Positions 36,534 to 46,254 are shown, counted from the first letter of the stretch. The stretch: 64,000 bases of DNA from JBBRHQ01 sp963815645 (GCA_963815645.1 CAWFHL010000001.1:1550001-1614000), one strand, 5' to 3'. Numbers and translations: made by a program. The notes: generated by a model not told the origin, from the letters alone.

Positions 36534-37700
36534 TTATGCCGGTCGCCGCGCCAGCGCCGCAGGGCTGAGCTGGCCGGGGCTGGTGTAGCCGCTCAGCGCC
36601 ATCGTCAGGTCGAGCTCGCCGAGCACGGTTCTCAGCACCGTCTCGACGCCGCTCTGCCCGCCGAGCGCCAGGCCCCAGATGTAGGGGCGGCCGAGGAGGA
36701 CCGCCTCGGCCCCCAGCGCCAGCGCCTTGAAGAGGTCCGCGCCGCCGCGGATGCCGCTGTCGAAGAGCACCGCAAGGTCGCCGCCGACGGCGTCGACGAT
36801 CGCCGGCAGGGCGTCGATCGAGGCCAGCGCGCCGTCCACCTGGCGTCCGCCGTGGTTGGAGACGACGATCCCGTTCATTCCGCGGGCGACCGCCTCCCGG
36901 GCGTCGTCGACGTGCTGGATCCCTTTCAGCAGGATCGGCAGCGAGGTCCACTCGCGCAGCGAGGAGAGGCTCTCCCACTCGAGCGAGGGATTGACGTAGA
37001 CGTCGAGGTAGGCGCCCGTGGCGGCGCCGAGATCCTCCTCCGGAGTCCGCTCGAGGCCGGCGCGGAAGACCGGGTCCTGGAAGAAGTTGGCGTTGCCCGA
37101 GCCCTCGAGGAAGGGAAGCCAGGCCTGCTGCAGGTCGCGCGGCTTCCAGCCCGGGATGTAGGTGTCGACGGTGAGGACTATCGCCCCGTAGCCGGCGGCC
37201 TCGGCCCGGCGGACGAAGCTCTCGGCGAGCTCGGGCCGGTTTGGCCAGTAGAGCTGGAACCAGCGCGACCCCTCGCCATTGGCTGCGGCGATCTGCTCGA
37301 GGGTGTAGTGGGAGGCCGTGCTGGCGATCATCGGCACGCCGATGGCCGCCGCCGCCCTGGCCGTTCCCAGCTCGCCCTCCTCGTGGACGATCTTCTGCAC
37401 TCCGATCGGCGCCAGCATCAGCGGCGCCGGCATCGCCGTGCCGAGCACGGTCGTCGAGAGATCCCGCTCGGCGACGTCGCGAAGCATCCGCGGGATGATC
37501 CGCCAGCGGCGGAAGGCCTCGGTGTTCTCCCTCATCGTGTCCTCGCTGCCGGCACCCGCCCAGATGTAGCCGGCCGCCTGCGCCGGGATCGCCTCCTCGG
37601 CTTGGCGCTCCAGCTCGGCGATGGAGACCGAGAGCTCGGGGCGCTCGCCGCTCATCCCCCGGGCATAGATCTCGCGGTAGTAGTCGCCGAAATCGCTCAC
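36534..37700 (-). CDS. FMN-dependent alpha-hydroxy-acid oxidizing protein
   Basis: A 388-residue TIM-barrel flavoenzyme (lactate 2-monooxygenase, glycolate or L-lactate oxidase family). It shows AGGSEDT-like GAGSEDTMRENTEAFRRW, PAPLMLAPIGVQKIVH, ASHYTLEQIAAA, LTVDTYIPGWKPRDL, LLKGIQHVDDA with the catalytic Lys and VSNHGGRQVDGALA with the catalytic His-Gly-Gly-Arg. It oxidises a 2-hydroxy acid to a 2-oxo acid with oxygen. GTG 37700 gives the family N-terminus (VSDFGDYYREIYARG); the long open frame to 38417 is antisense to the GMC gene. The GMC gene starts 54 bases away on the other strand. Confidence 0.93.
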   Translation of the reverse strand: MSDFGDYYREIYARGMSGERPELSVSIAELERQAEEAIPAQAAGYIWAGAGSEDTMRENTEAFRRWRIIPRMLRDVAERDLSTTVLGTAMPAPLMLAPIGVQKIVHEEGELGTARAAAAIGVPMIASTASHYTLEQIAAANGEGSRWFQLYWPNRPELAESFVRRAEAAGYGAIVLTVDTYIPGWKPRDLQQAWLPFLEGSGNANFFQDPVFRAGLERTPEEDLGAATGAYLDVYVNPSLEWESLSSLREWTSLPILLKGIQHVDDAREAVARGMNGIVVSNHGGRQVDGALASIDALPAIVDAVGGDLAVLFDSGIRGGADLFKALALGAEAVLLGRPYIWGLALGGQSGVETVLRTVLGELDLTMALSGYTSPGQLSPAALARRPA

Positions 37701-37754
37701 GCCGGCGGAGACTATTGCCGCGCGCCTCGGGTCGCCGGGGTAATCTCGCAGCCG

Positions 37755-39342
37755 ATGCAGGAGAGCTTCGACTACGTCGTGGTCGGCGCCGGCTCTGCCG
37801 GCTGCGTCCTCGCCGCCCGGCTCAGCGAGGACTCCTCGGCCCGGGTCCTGCTGCTCGAGGCCGGCGGCAAGGACCGCTCGCCCAACATCAAGATCCCCGC
37901 CGCCTTCTCGAAGCAGTTCCGCACCAAGCTCGACTGGGACTACTCGAGCGGTCCCGAGCCGGCCCTCGACGGCCGCGAGCTGTTCGTGCCCCGCGGCAAG
38001 GTCCTCGGCGGCTCCAGCTCGATGAACGCGATGATGTACGTGCGCGGCCGCCCGCTCGACTACGACGGCTGGCGCGAAGGGGGCTGCCCGGGCTGGGGCT
38101 ACGAGGACGTGCTGCCGCTCTTCAAGCGGGCCGAGAACAACGAGCGGGGCGCCTCCGAGGTCCACGGCGCCGGTGGCCCGCTGAACGTCGCCGACCAGCG
38201 CTCGCCGCGGCCGTTGACCCGGCGCTTTCTCGCCGCGGCGCAGGCTGCCGGGATCCCCGCCAACCGCGACATCAACTCGCCCGAGCAGGACGGGGTGACG
38301 ATGACCCAGGTGACACAGCGAAACGGGCGCCGCTGGAGCTGTGCCGACGCCTACCTGCGCCCGGCGATGAAGCGGCCGAACCTGACGCGTGATCACCGGC
38401 GCCCAGGTGCTGGGCATCGTGCTCGAGGGCGAGCGGGCCGCCGGGATCCGCTGGCGCGATCCGCAGGGGTCGGGAGGCGATCGCCCGGGCCGCCGGCGAG
38501 GTGGTGCTCTGCGCCGGAGCGATCGGCAGTCCGCAGATCCTCATGGTCTCGGGAATCGGCCCCGCCGAGGACCTCGGCCGGCTCGGGATCGAGACCGGGG
38601 TCGACCTGCCGGGGGTCGGCGAGAACCTCCAGGACCACCCCTTCGTCCTGCTCAACTACGAGTCCACCGAGCCGGAGAGCCTCGCCGACGCGGAGAAGCC
38701 GAAGGCGCTGGCGGAGTGGCTGCTGCGCCGCAGCGGGCCCCTCACCTCGAACGTCGGCGAGGCGATGGCCTTCGTCCGCTCCCGTCCCGGGCTGCCCGCC
38801 GCCGACCTGCAGCTGCTCTTCGGCCCCGCCTACTACCACGACCACGGCTTCGACGACTACGACGGCCACGCCTTCGCGCTCGGCGCGACCCTGATCGCGC
38901 CGCGGGCGCGCGGTCGCCTGCGCCTACGCTCCGCCGACCCGCTCGCCAAGCCGCAGCTGGTCGGAAACCACCTCTCCGAGCCCGAGGACATGGCGGCGAT
39001 GCTCGCCGGCTTCCGCCTGATCGCGCGAGATCGCCGCGACCGAGCCGCTCGCCTCGGCCCGCGGCCGCGAGCTGATCCCCGGGCGAATGGGTCGAGAGCG
39101 ACGAGGAGGTCGAGGCCTTCCTGCGGCGCGAGACCGAGCTGCTCTACCACCCGGTCGGTACCTGCCGCATGGGCAGCGACGACGCGGCCGTGGTCGACCC
39201 GCAGCTGCGGGTCCGCGGGGTCGAGGGGCTGCGGGTCGCCGACGCCTCGGTGATGCCGGTGATCACCGGCGGCAACACCCACGCCCCGACGGTGATGATC
39301 GGCGAGAAGGCCGCCGAGCTGATCCGCGAGGGATCGGCCTAG
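37755..39342 (+). pseudogene. GMC-family FAD oxidoreductase (choline/alcohol dehydrogenase type), four frameshifts
   Basis: The joined product is ~527 residues. FDYVVVGAGSAGCVLAARLS binds FAD, followed by RGKVLGGSSSMNAMMYVRG, VVLCAGAIGSPQILMVSGIG, GVGENLQDHPFV, HPVGTCRMGSD with the catalytic His and GGNTHAPTVMIGEKAAELI with the paired Asn/His position. Extra bases near 38390, 38473, 39028 and 39083 split it. Family members oxidise primary alcohols such as choline. The substrate is not clear, but an aldehyde/hydroxy-acid theme fits the divergent oxidase and aminotransferase next to it. ATG 37755 starts the family motif. Confidence 0.85.
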
Positions 39343-40059
39343 GCGTCTTCGGCGGGCGGTGCGGCTGCGGCGACGCCCCTCGCCCGGGCGCCAGCCACTG
39401 ACCAGGCCGGCGACCAGGGTGACGAGGAAGATCTGGCCGATCAGCATCTCCAGACCGGAGACCATCTGGCCCGGTTGCCCCTTCGGCACCAGGTCGCCGT
39501 AGCCGACCGTGGTCAGCGTCGTGTAGCTGAAGAAGATGAAGTCGCTGCCGTCGGGGTGGGGCACGCCGCCGAAGAAGATGCTCCCCTGAAGGCGGTCGAT
39601 CGTCCCGTAGAGGAAGGCGAAGAGCAGCCCCAGGGAGGTGTAGACGCTGACCGCGCCGAGGATCGTGCGCACGCCGATCCGCGGCGCCATCACCACCGTG
39701 GCCAGCACCTTCGCCATCGACACGGCCAGCAGGGTGACCATGATCAGCGAGGCGGCGGACTGCCAGCCGCGATCGCCGGTGATCGCGGCGATCACGTTGA
39801 GCCCGATCACCAGCAGGGCGGCGGCAAGGGCCCGCCGCACCCAGACCGGCCGCGAGCCGGAGGCGCTGAGGGCGAAGATCGCGGTGGTCGTCGCCGTCAC
39901 CGAGATCGCCACCGCCGACCAGCCCCGATCTGGAAGCAGCGAGGCAAGAACGTAGGTGGCGAGGACCAGCATCAGGACGACGCCGAAGAAGTCGTTGACG
40001 CGCTCGGCGAGCGCCTCCATGTGCCTGCCGTCGAAACGGGGGCTTCGCGACTGCACCAT
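39339..40059 (-). pseudogene. two-pore-type potassium channel, probable C-terminal frameshift
   Basis: About 240 residues. Several hydrophobic segments lead to the pore FIFFSYTTLTTVGYGDLVP, whose TVGYGD is the potassium selectivity filter, and a final inner helix (GLEMLIGQIFLVTLVAGLVSG). From ATG 40059 (40020 is an alternative) the uncorrected frame would run 480 bases antisense through the GMC gene to 38857. One extra base near 39400 instead gives a short tail and TAG at 39339, overlapping the GMC stop by four bases, which I prefer. A role in potassium uptake or membrane potential is implied. Confidence 0.75.
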
Positions 40060-40127
40060 CCACCGCTCGTTCGGCCGCGCGGCGGCGTTTCCTGCCCGGT
40101 GTTCGGCTGGGCAAGCCTCGTCGCGCT

Positions 40128-40531
40128 CTATTCCCCGATGCCTGCCACCTCCCGGGCCCCCGCCCAGTCGAGGAAAGCGGTGGCGCGGGCGACCAGGCGG
40201 TCACGGAGGACAACAGGTTCGCGAACTCCTGATCGAGCGCGATCTGGCTGGAGGCGCCTCGCATGTGGACCCGCCCCAGCCAGAGGACCGAGTCATCGAG
40301 GTCGCGGACCTCTCGCTCCTCGAAGCGAAACTCCTCCCAGGTCTCCCAGACGGCGGCAAACCCGCGGGCGCACTCCTCGCGTCCCCGGTATACGACCCGC
40401 TCGACGCTGGCGGGGCCGGCGGGCGCCCACTCGATGTCGTCGCCGGCGGCCAGCTCCTCGTCGCGATGATTCCCGGCATCGACCAGTCCCCGCACGGTCT
40501 CGACCTTGCCCCCGGCAGGCCCTTTGCTCAT
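40128..40531 (-). pseudogene. SnoaL/NTF2-like protein, one frameshift
   Basis: About 134 residues. ATG 40531 begins MSKGPAGGKVETVRGLVDAG, then IEWAPAGPASVERVVYRG and FAAVWETWEEFRFEE of the NTF2-like fold. Near 40212 one base is missing; the closing part (LRDRLVARATAFLDWAGAREVAGIGE) is read in the other frame and ends at TAG 40128. Without correction the frame runs on through the channel gene. Function is open, as for most small NTF2-like proteins. It starts 4 bases after the secreted-protein gene and is probably co-transcribed with it. Confidence 0.72.
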
Positions 40532-40535
40532 GGGT

Positions 40536-41291
40536 TCAGCTTCGTCGGGCCGGCGACGGCGGGCAGATCCGCAACTTGATGCCATGGCGTTTCAGCGCTT
40601 CGCAGAGTTTGCTGAGCACCACAAAAACCGTGCACTGACCCTCCGACCTGAAGCCGAACTGTTGCCATCCGCCGTTCCGGCACTGCTTCCTGCTATTGAG
40701 AAGCACGACATGGCCGTCGACCGAGCTCGACAATCCGCCGAACCCGTAGACCTGGAGCGTGTAGTCAATCGTCTGCTCGCCGACCCGGTCGGTGATCAAC
40801 CCAAGTGGGGCAGAGAAGGTCAGGTCGGGCCCGCGGAGCGAGTAAGGCACCTCACCGCGGAGCGTTCCCCAGCCACTCGCGAGCGGGTCAGCCAGGTCAG
40901 GTGGTGCCGCGTTTCTGATCGGGATCACGCTCTTGGTCGAGTGAATTTCTTCGCCCCGGATGATCGAGTCGTAGTCGGAGGGATAAGGCAAGCTCGGATC
41001 GCCGACAACGAAGTACTGGAACGAATCGGCTTGGCGGCCGAGAGGATCCGTGGTCAAGAAATCGGGATCCCGATTGAAGACCGCATCGAAGGTGACCTTG
41101 CCGGTCACGGCGTTGTAGGAAGCGGACTGCGACTCGAGTTGGAACTGCCCCGGAGCCGCCGCCTCGACACCGGCAGGGGCGATCAGCAGAGAGAGGAGAC
41201 CGGCCACCAGGGCAACAATCCGGCGGTAGCGGCTAACGCCCGGTGTCGCGACCGCGCGCCCGAACAACGACCAAGCTCCGTGAGCGCCCAT
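40536..41291 (-). CDS. secreted protein with C-terminal CxNGGWxxF motif
   Basis: A 251-residue exported protein from ATG 41291; a longer open frame would run into the tRNA-Ser gene. A signal peptide (RIVALVAGLLSLLIAPAGVEA) is followed by a beta-rich region (GKVTFDAVFNRDPDFLTTDP, DSFQYFVVGDPSLPYPSDYDS). It ends with QCRNGGWQQFGFRSEGQC, a Cys-bounded motif found at the C-terminus of many actinobacterial exported proteins of unknown role. The two Cys residues may form a disulfide. No enzymatic residues are recognised. Confidence 0.75.
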   Translation of the reverse strand: MGAHGAWSLFGRAVATPGVSRYRRIVALVAGLLSLLIAPAGVEAAAPGQFQLESQSASYNAVTGKVTFDAVFNRDPDFLTTDPLGRQADSFQYFVVGDPSLPYPSDYDSIIRGEEIHSTKSVIPIRNAAPPDLADPLASGWGTLRGEVPYSLRGPDLTFSAPLGLITDRVGEQTIDYTLQVYGFGGLSSSVDGHVVLLNSRKQCRNGGWQQFGFRSEGQCTVFVVLSKLCEALKRHGIKLRICPPSPARRS

Positions 41292-41362
41292 TCGGGCCAG
41301 TATCTCAGGGGACGAGGCGCGGTCAAGGACTTGATCGATGCCGTGGATCGGGGCTGGCTCAG

Positions 41363-41451
41363 CGGAGGGGGTGGGATTCGAACCCACGGGACGCCCGAAG
41401 ACGCCCAACGGCTTTCAAGGCCGCCGCATTCAACCGCTCTGCCACCCCTCC
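41363..41451 (-). tRNA. tRNA-Ser (anticodon TGA)
   Basis: An 89-base class II tRNA with a GGAGGGG/CCCCTCC acceptor stem, an anticodon loop CTTGAAA giving TGA, a long variable arm and the T arm GTGGG-TTCGAAT-CCCAC. The discriminator is G, as expected for serine. CCA is not encoded. Confidence 0.97.
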
Positions 41452-41480
41452 GGATGCCGGGCCGAGGCTAGCCTAGCCGC

Positions 41481-42686
41481 GTGGGGTCTTCGCGTCCCTG
41501 CCAGGATGGAGGGGTGCGGCGCCTGCTGATCCTCGCCTGCTCGATCGTCTTCCTCGACGTCTCCTTCTTCGCAGCGATCGCTCCGCTCCTCCCCGGCTAC
41601 ATCGACGACCTCGACCTGAACAAGGCCCAGGCCGGCCTGCTCAGCGCCTCATACGCCGCGGGGACGCTGATCGCCGCCCTGCCGGCCGGACTCCTCGCGG
41701 CCCGGGTGGGTCCACGGCTGACGGCGATAGCCGGCCTTTCGGTGCTCGGCCTCTCCAGCCTCGCCTTCGGCTTCTCCGATCAGATCGGGCTGCTCGACCT
41801 CGCCCGCTTCTGCCAGGGGGTCGGCGGCGCGATGGCCTGGGCGGGCTCCTTCACCTGGATCATCCTCGGCGCCCCCGAGGAGCAGCGTGGCGTGGTGATC
41901 GGCACCGCGATGGGGATGGCGGTCGCCGGTGAGCTGTTCGGGCCGCCCCTCGGAGCGATCGCCAAAGTCGCCGGCACCGAGGTCGTCTTCGGCTCGGTGC
42001 TGGTCGTCGCCGCCGTGCTGATCGCGGTTGCCGCGAGGACCCCCGACTCCGTCTCCCGCGAACGCGCCGGCGCGGCGCGGCTCAGGGCCGCGATCAGCAC
42101 CCGTCCGATCCTCATCGGGTCCGGGCTTGTCGCCATTCCCTCACTGATGTTCGGCGCGATCGCCGTCCTCGTCCCGCTGAGGCTCGACTCGCTCGGCGGC
42201 GGAAGTGCGGTGATCGCAGCCAGCTTCGCCTCGGGCGCGCTCTGCGAATCCTTGCTCTCGCCAGTCGTCGGTCGCTACTCGGACCGCGCCGGGAGGCTGG
42301 CCCCTTACGCGATCGGGATGACGATCGGGGTCGGGGCGATGGTCGCGATCGGGCTCGGCGGGAGGCTCGGGGTGGTCTTCGCCGCAACCGTGCTCGCCGC
42401 AGCCGGCGCCGGGTTCTGCTTCACCCCGGCGACGGCGATGCTCGCCGACTCGGCCGACGAGGTGGGTCTCCATCAGGGGATCGCAGCAGGCCTGACCAGC
42501 GTCGCCTGGGCCGGGGGGCAGGTCCTGGGCGGGCTCGGCGGTGGCGCCGCCGCCAGCCTGGTTGGTGACGCCGCGCCCTGCCTGGTGATCGCGGCGCTGA
42601 TGGCGGCCGGCGCGGTGGCGGCGCGCCGCCTCGCGGCCGCCCAGCCGGTGCCCGCCCCGCCGATCAGCGACGTGGGGTTGCGCTGA
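41481..42686 (+). CDS. MFS transporter, 12 membrane segments
   Basis: A 401-residue major facilitator protein. SYAAGTLIAALPAGLLAARVGPR is the loop 2-3 signature and VGRYSDRAGRLAPYAIG its echo in the second half; about 12 helices are evident. Substrate and direction (probably drug or metabolite export) cannot be read from the sequence. GTG 41481 is kept because TAGCCT (41469-41474) lies six bases upstream as for a leaderless start. The alternative GTG 41514 has a GGAGG directly against it, too close to work. tRNA-Ser lies divergently 29 bases away. Confidence 0.88.
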   Translation: MGSSRPCQDGGVRRLLILACSIVFLDVSFFAAIAPLLPGYIDDLDLNKAQAGLLSASYAAGTLIAALPAGLLAARVGPRLTAIAGLSVLGLSSLAFGFSDQIGLLDLARFCQGVGGAMAWAGSFTWIILGAPEEQRGVVIGTAMGMAVAGELFGPPLGAIAKVAGTEVVFGSVLVVAAVLIAVAARTPDSVSRERAGAARLRAAISTRPILIGSGLVAIPSLMFGAIAVLVPLRLDSLGGGSAVIAASFASGALCESLLSPVVGRYSDRAGRLAPYAIGMTIGVGAMVAIGLGGRLGVVFAATVLAAAGAGFCFTPATAMLADSADEVGLHQGIAAGLTSVAWAGGQVLGGLGGGAAASLVGDAAPCLVIAALMAAGAVAARRLAAAQPVPAPPISDVGLR

Positions 42687-42730
42687 TCGCCTCGGCGACC
42701 TACCGATCGGCCCTGACCGGGAGCAGCTGG

Positions 42731-44014
42731 GTGAACTGGGCCGGCGATCAGCGATGCGAGCCGGCGGAAATCATCAGCCCCCGCGACCTCGGCGAGCTCG
42801 CCGAGGTGGTCGCCGCTGCGCGGGCCGCGGGGCGCAAGGTCAGCGTCCCAGGCTCGGGCCACTCCTTCACCGAGGCGGCGATGACCGATGGCTCAATGAT
42901 CCGGATCGACGCCCTGGCCGGGGTGATCGACGCCGACCCCGCGTCGGGCCTGGTCAAGGTCGGCGCCGGCACCGTGCTGGCCGATCTCAACCGAGCGCTG
43001 GCCAGGCTGGGGCTGGCGATGGAGAACCTCGGCGACATCGACCGTCAGACGATCGCCGGCGCGATCTCGACCGCGACCCACGGCACCGGCGCCGGCTTGC
43101 GGAACATCTCCGCCCAGGTCGAGGCGATCGAGCTGGTGCTCGGCGACGGCAGCGTCCGGGAGCTGACGGCCGAAGGCGAACCCCGCCTACTGAAGGCCGC
43201 CCGGGTCGGCGTCGGGGCTTTGGGTGCGATCTCCTCGGTCACCCTGCGCTGCGTCCCAGCCTTCACTCTCCACCGGATCGACCAGCCGCGGCCACTGGAT
43301 GAGGTCCTTGGCTCCTTCTTCGAGCTGGCCGACGCCAACGACCACTTCGAGTTCTTCGTCTTCCCCTACACCGACTCGGCGCTGACCATCCGCCGCAACA
43401 GGACCGAGCGCAAGCCGCACCCGCGCGGCGCGGTGAGGCGCTACGTCTCCGACGTCCTCCTCGAGGAGGGCCTCGGCAACCTGATGTTGCGGGCGACCCG
43501 GCGCTGGCCAAAGCTGATCCCGCGTTCGACCGGGCTGGCCGCCCGGGTGCTCTCCCAGGGAGAGCACATCGACAGCAGCCACCGGATCTTCTCCAACCGT
43601 CGGGAGATCCGCTTCACTGAGATGGAGTACGCGATCCCCCGGCGGAGCGGGCCGGCGGCGGTGCGCCGGGTGCTCGATCTGATCAGCGAGAGCCGTCTCG
43701 CGGTGGCGATGCCGATCGAGTGCCGGGTCGTCGCCCCCGACGACGCCCTGCTGAGCCCTTCGCACGAGCGCGAGGCCACCTATGTCGCGGTGCACCAGTT
43801 CCCCGGGATGGAATGGCGCCGCTATTTCGAGGCGGTCGAGGAGATCATGGACTCCTACGGCGGCCGGCCCCACTGGGGCAAGCGCCATTTCCAGAGCGCC
43901 GAGACGCTGGCGCCGCGCTACCCGCGCTGGGACGAGTTCGCGGCCGCCCGTGATGAGCTCGATCCCGGCCGGGTGTTCAGCAACGAGTACGCGGCCCGGG
44001 TTCTCGGCCCCTAG
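42731..44014 (+). CDS. FAD-linked sugar-1,4-lactone oxidase (D-arabinono/L-gulono type)
   Basis: A 427-residue flavoprotein. VSVPGSGHSFTEAAMTDGSMI and IAGAISTATHGTGAGLRNISAQVEAIEL form the FAD_binding_4 domain; the C-terminal ALO domain ends with RPHWGKRHF and LDPGRVFSNEYAARVLG, the lactone-oxidase signature. The enzyme oxidises an aldonolactone with oxygen or another acceptor. The start is GTG 42731. Coding-like sequence continues back to about 42683, so a non-standard earlier start is possible. In many actinobacteria this gene neighbours the D-threonine-aldolase-like gene, as here. Confidence 0.92.
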   Translation: MNWAGDQRCEPAEIISPRDLGELAEVVAAARAAGRKVSVPGSGHSFTEAAMTDGSMIRIDALAGVIDADPASGLVKVGAGTVLADLNRALARLGLAMENLGDIDRQTIAGAISTATHGTGAGLRNISAQVEAIELVLGDGSVRELTAEGEPRLLKAARVGVGALGAISSVTLRCVPAFTLHRIDQPRPLDEVLGSFFELADANDHFEFFVFPYTDSALTIRRNRTERKPHPRGAVRRYVSDVLLEEGLGNLMLRATRRWPKLIPRSTGLAARVLSQGEHIDSSHRIFSNRREIRFTEMEYAIPRRSGPAAVRRVLDLISESRLAVAMPIECRVVAPDDALLSPSHEREATYVAVHQFPGMEWRRYFEAVEEIMDSYGGRPHWGKRHFQSAETLAPRYPRWDEFAAARDELDPGRVFSNEYAARVLGP

Positions 44015-44026
44015 TGATTTAGTGAT

Positions 44027-45235
44027 CTAGAGGAAGGTGCGACCCTCGCCGCGGTAGGTCGGGACCTGATCGACGATCTCGCCCGCCTCGACCAGATAGA
44101 GCGAGTCGAAGCGCTCGCAAAGCTCCCCGGCCTTGGTGTGGCGGAAGTAGACGCGCCCGCCGATCCGCAGCCCATCGGCGGCCTCCCCGAGCAGCGGCGT
44201 CTGCACCTCGCCGGCTCCTTCCTGCGGATCGAGCCGCAGGCCCTCGGGCAGCCACGGCGACGGCAGCCGGGTCGCGTCGCCGCTGCCCGACGCCAGGTAA
44301 CCACCGCCGAGCGCGGTAACGATCCCGGGTGCGGGGCGTCGGACGACGGGAAGGGCGAAGCCGGCGGCGGGGGCCGGGGTGAAGCGGCTGTAGTGGTCGA
44401 AGAGGAGCGGCGCGTAGAGGCCCGACCCAGCGGCCAGCTCGGTCACCGAGGGGTCGGCGGCGGTCAGCTCGAGGCTGCCGGTGCCGCCGCCGTTGACCAG
44501 CTCGATCTCGGCGATCTTCCGCACCGCGGCGACGACCTTGCGGCGCCGCCTCTTCAGCTCCCTGGCCGAGCGGCGCTGCATGAAGCGGATCCCCGCTCCG
44601 CGCAGCCTGCGGCCGGGGGGACGGTCCCCGACTCCGGCGATCTGGCCCTCGTAGGCCATCAAGGCGACAAGGCGAAGCTGCGAACGGTCCTCGATCTCGC
44701 GGGCCAGGGCGACCGCGTCGGCGACCGAATGGACCGGTGAGCGCTTCGGGCCGACCTTGACCCGCCCGCTCAGCGGCCACCACCCCGCGTCGACGTCGAT
44801 GCAGAGCCTGATCGGCGCCGCCGTGCTACCGAGAACCGATTCGATCAGCTCGAGATGCTCGACGCAGTCGACCATCACCACCGGTGCCTGATCGGGGTTG
44901 GCCGCGCTGCGAATCGCCAGCTCGGCCAGAGCCTCGCGGTCGGTCGTCGGGTAGGCGAGCAGCAGGTTCTCGAAACCCTCCGAGGCGAGCCAGAGCGTCT
45001 CCGGAAGGGTGAAGGTGAGCAGGCCGGCGAAGCCCTCGCCGCGGGCCAGGATCCGGTGCAACAGGGCCCTGCAGCGCACCGACTTGCTGGCCAAGCGGAT
45101 CGGCTTGCCGCCCGCCCGGAGGGCCATGTCGGCGGCGTTCGCCCACATCGCGTCGAGGTCGACGAAGGCGAACGGCGCCTCGACCTCCGAGAAGACCCGC
45201 TCGTAGCGGCCGTGGGTCTGCTCGGGGACGGGCAC
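44027..45235 (-). CDS. amino acid deaminase/aldolase (D-threonine-aldolase-like, PLP fold III)
   Basis: A 402-residue protein with an alanine-racemase-like N-terminal barrel: FAFVDLDAMWANAADMALRAGGKPIRLASKSV contains the Lys that would hold PLP, and IRLCIDVDAGWWPLSG and ELVNGGGTGSLEL follow. A small beta domain (RVYFRHTKAGELCERFDSLYL) with a His/Cys metal-site region ends it. Family members cleave D-3-hydroxy amino acids or deaminate D-serine. It converges with the lactone oxidase gene, the stops being 12 bases apart; this neighbourhood is widely conserved in actinobacteria but its joint pathway is not clear to me. Confidence 0.87.
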   Translation of the reverse strand: MPVPEQTHGRYERVFSEVEAPFAFVDLDAMWANAADMALRAGGKPIRLASKSVRCRALLHRILARGEGFAGLLTFTLPETLWLASEGFENLLLAYPTTDREALAELAIRSAANPDQAPVVMVDCVEHLELIESVLGSTAAPIRLCIDVDAGWWPLSGRVKVGPKRSPVHSVADAVALAREIEDRSQLRLVALMAYEGQIAGVGDRPPGRRLRGAGIRFMQRRSARELKRRRRKVVAAVRKIAEIELVNGGGTGSLELTAADPSVTELAAGSGLYAPLLFDHYSRFTPAPAAGFALPVVRRPAPGIVTALGGGYLASGSGDATRLPSPWLPEGLRLDPQEGAGEVQTPLLGEAADGLRIGGRVYFRHTKAGELCERFDSLYLVEAGEIVDQVPTYRGEGRTFL

Positions 45236-45288
45236 CGCGGCGAGCCTACATCCCGTCTGCGGCGGTTCCTCTCCTACAATCGGGCGCC

Positions 45289-45378
45289 CGGAGAGGTGGC
45301 CGAGTGGCTGAAGGCACTCGCCTGCTAAGCGAGTAGGGGGCGCAAGCTCTCTCGAGGGTTCGAATCCCTCCCTCTCCG
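45289..45378 (+). tRNA. tRNA-Ser (anticodon GCT)
   Basis: A 90-base class II tRNA with acceptor GGAGAGG/CCTCTCC, anticodon loop CTGCTAA giving GCT, long variable arm (around TAGGGGGCGCAAGCTCTC) and T arm with GTTCGAATC. The discriminator is G. CCA is not encoded. Confidence 0.97.
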
Positions 45379-45417
45379 CTTGGTGGACTGCTCTGGAGAC
45401 AGGCCCTCGGTTCGCTG

Positions 45418-46251
45418 ATGGCCCGCCGGCTGGCCATCTCGATCGCCTGCCTCGCCACCCTGATCGGCTCCGCCCTGGCGACGACGGCGATCCTGCACAG
45501 CGCCGACCGCGGCTCGGCGTCGGCTGCGGTGACGGTGGTCGCCGAGCGCCCCACGGGCCGCGCCCCCGGCCCCGAGCGGGCTCCGCAGCCGGAGCCGGTC
45601 GCCTTCCGCCCCCACGGGAGGGTGCCGAGCATCGGCGTTCGGCCGCTCCGCGGCCCCTACTTCTCGATCGTCCGGCTGCTGCCGGGCAAGCGGTTGGGGG
45701 TGTCTCGGCGACCGGGCGGCGATCCGGTCACCTCGCTCGGCCCCCGTACCGAGTTCGGCTCTCCGGTGGTCCTCGCGGTCGATCACCGGCGCGGCGGATG
45801 GATCGGCTTCCAGACGCCGAAGCTGCCGAACGGCGAGCTCGGCTGGCTCCGCTTCGACCGCTCGCGAATGGAGCTCTACTGGACCAAATACTGGCTGGCG
45901 GTCGACCTCTCGCAGCGCCTCCTCGAGATCCGCTACGGGAACGACATCGTCTCGCGCTTCGCCGTCACCGTCGGCGGGGCCGGCTCGGAGACGCCGCTGG
46001 GGCGCTTCGCGATCACCGACGCGCTCACCTATGACTCGAGCCCCTATTACGGCTGTTGCGCGCTCGCCCTATCCGGGCACCAGCCGAACCTGCCGGCCGG
46101 TTGGATCGGCGGCGATCGCCTGGCGATCCACGGCACCCCGGGCCCGGTCGGGCTGGCCGCTTCCGCCGGCTGCGTCCGCGCCACCGACGAGACCATGAGG
46201 GCCCTGTTCCGCGAGGTTCCGCTGGGTACACCGGTCTTCGTTTCGGGCTGA
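45418..46251 (+). CDS. L,D-transpeptidase (YkuD domain), exported
   Basis: A 277-residue protein. An N-terminal signal or anchor (LAISIACLATLIGSALATTAI) leads to a spacer domain and then the YkuD catalytic domain (residues ~155-275). LAIHGTPGPVG and SAGCVRATDETMRAL contain the active-site His and Cys (H...SxGCxR). Such enzymes make 3-3 cross-links in peptidoglycan on the outside of the membrane. ATG 45418 is used. It starts 40 bases after tRNA-Ser and its stop lies 3 bases from that of the convergent acyltransferase gene. Confidence 0.93.
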   Translation: MARRLAISIACLATLIGSALATTAILHSADRGSASAAVTVVAERPTGRAPGPERAPQPEPVAFRPHGRVPSIGVRPLRGPYFSIVRLLPGKRLGVSRRPGGDPVTSLGPRTEFGSPVVLAVDHRRGGWIGFQTPKLPNGELGWLRFDRSRMELYWTKYWLAVDLSQRLLEIRYGNDIVSRFAVTVGGAGSETPLGRFAITDALTYDSSPYYGCCALALSGHQPNLPAGWIGGDRLAIHGTPGPVGLAASAGCVRATDETMRALFREVPLGTPVFVSG

Positions 46252-46254
46252 GCC

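Noticed and set aside
37701..38417. N-terminal extension of the alpha-hydroxy-acid oxidase
   Set aside because: Antisense to the GMC gene; the family N-terminus begins at GTG 37700.
38857..39338. Long C-terminal extension of the potassium channel
   Set aside because: It is fully antisense to the GMC oxidoreductase and low in protein-like character; one extra base near 39400 gives a natural stop.
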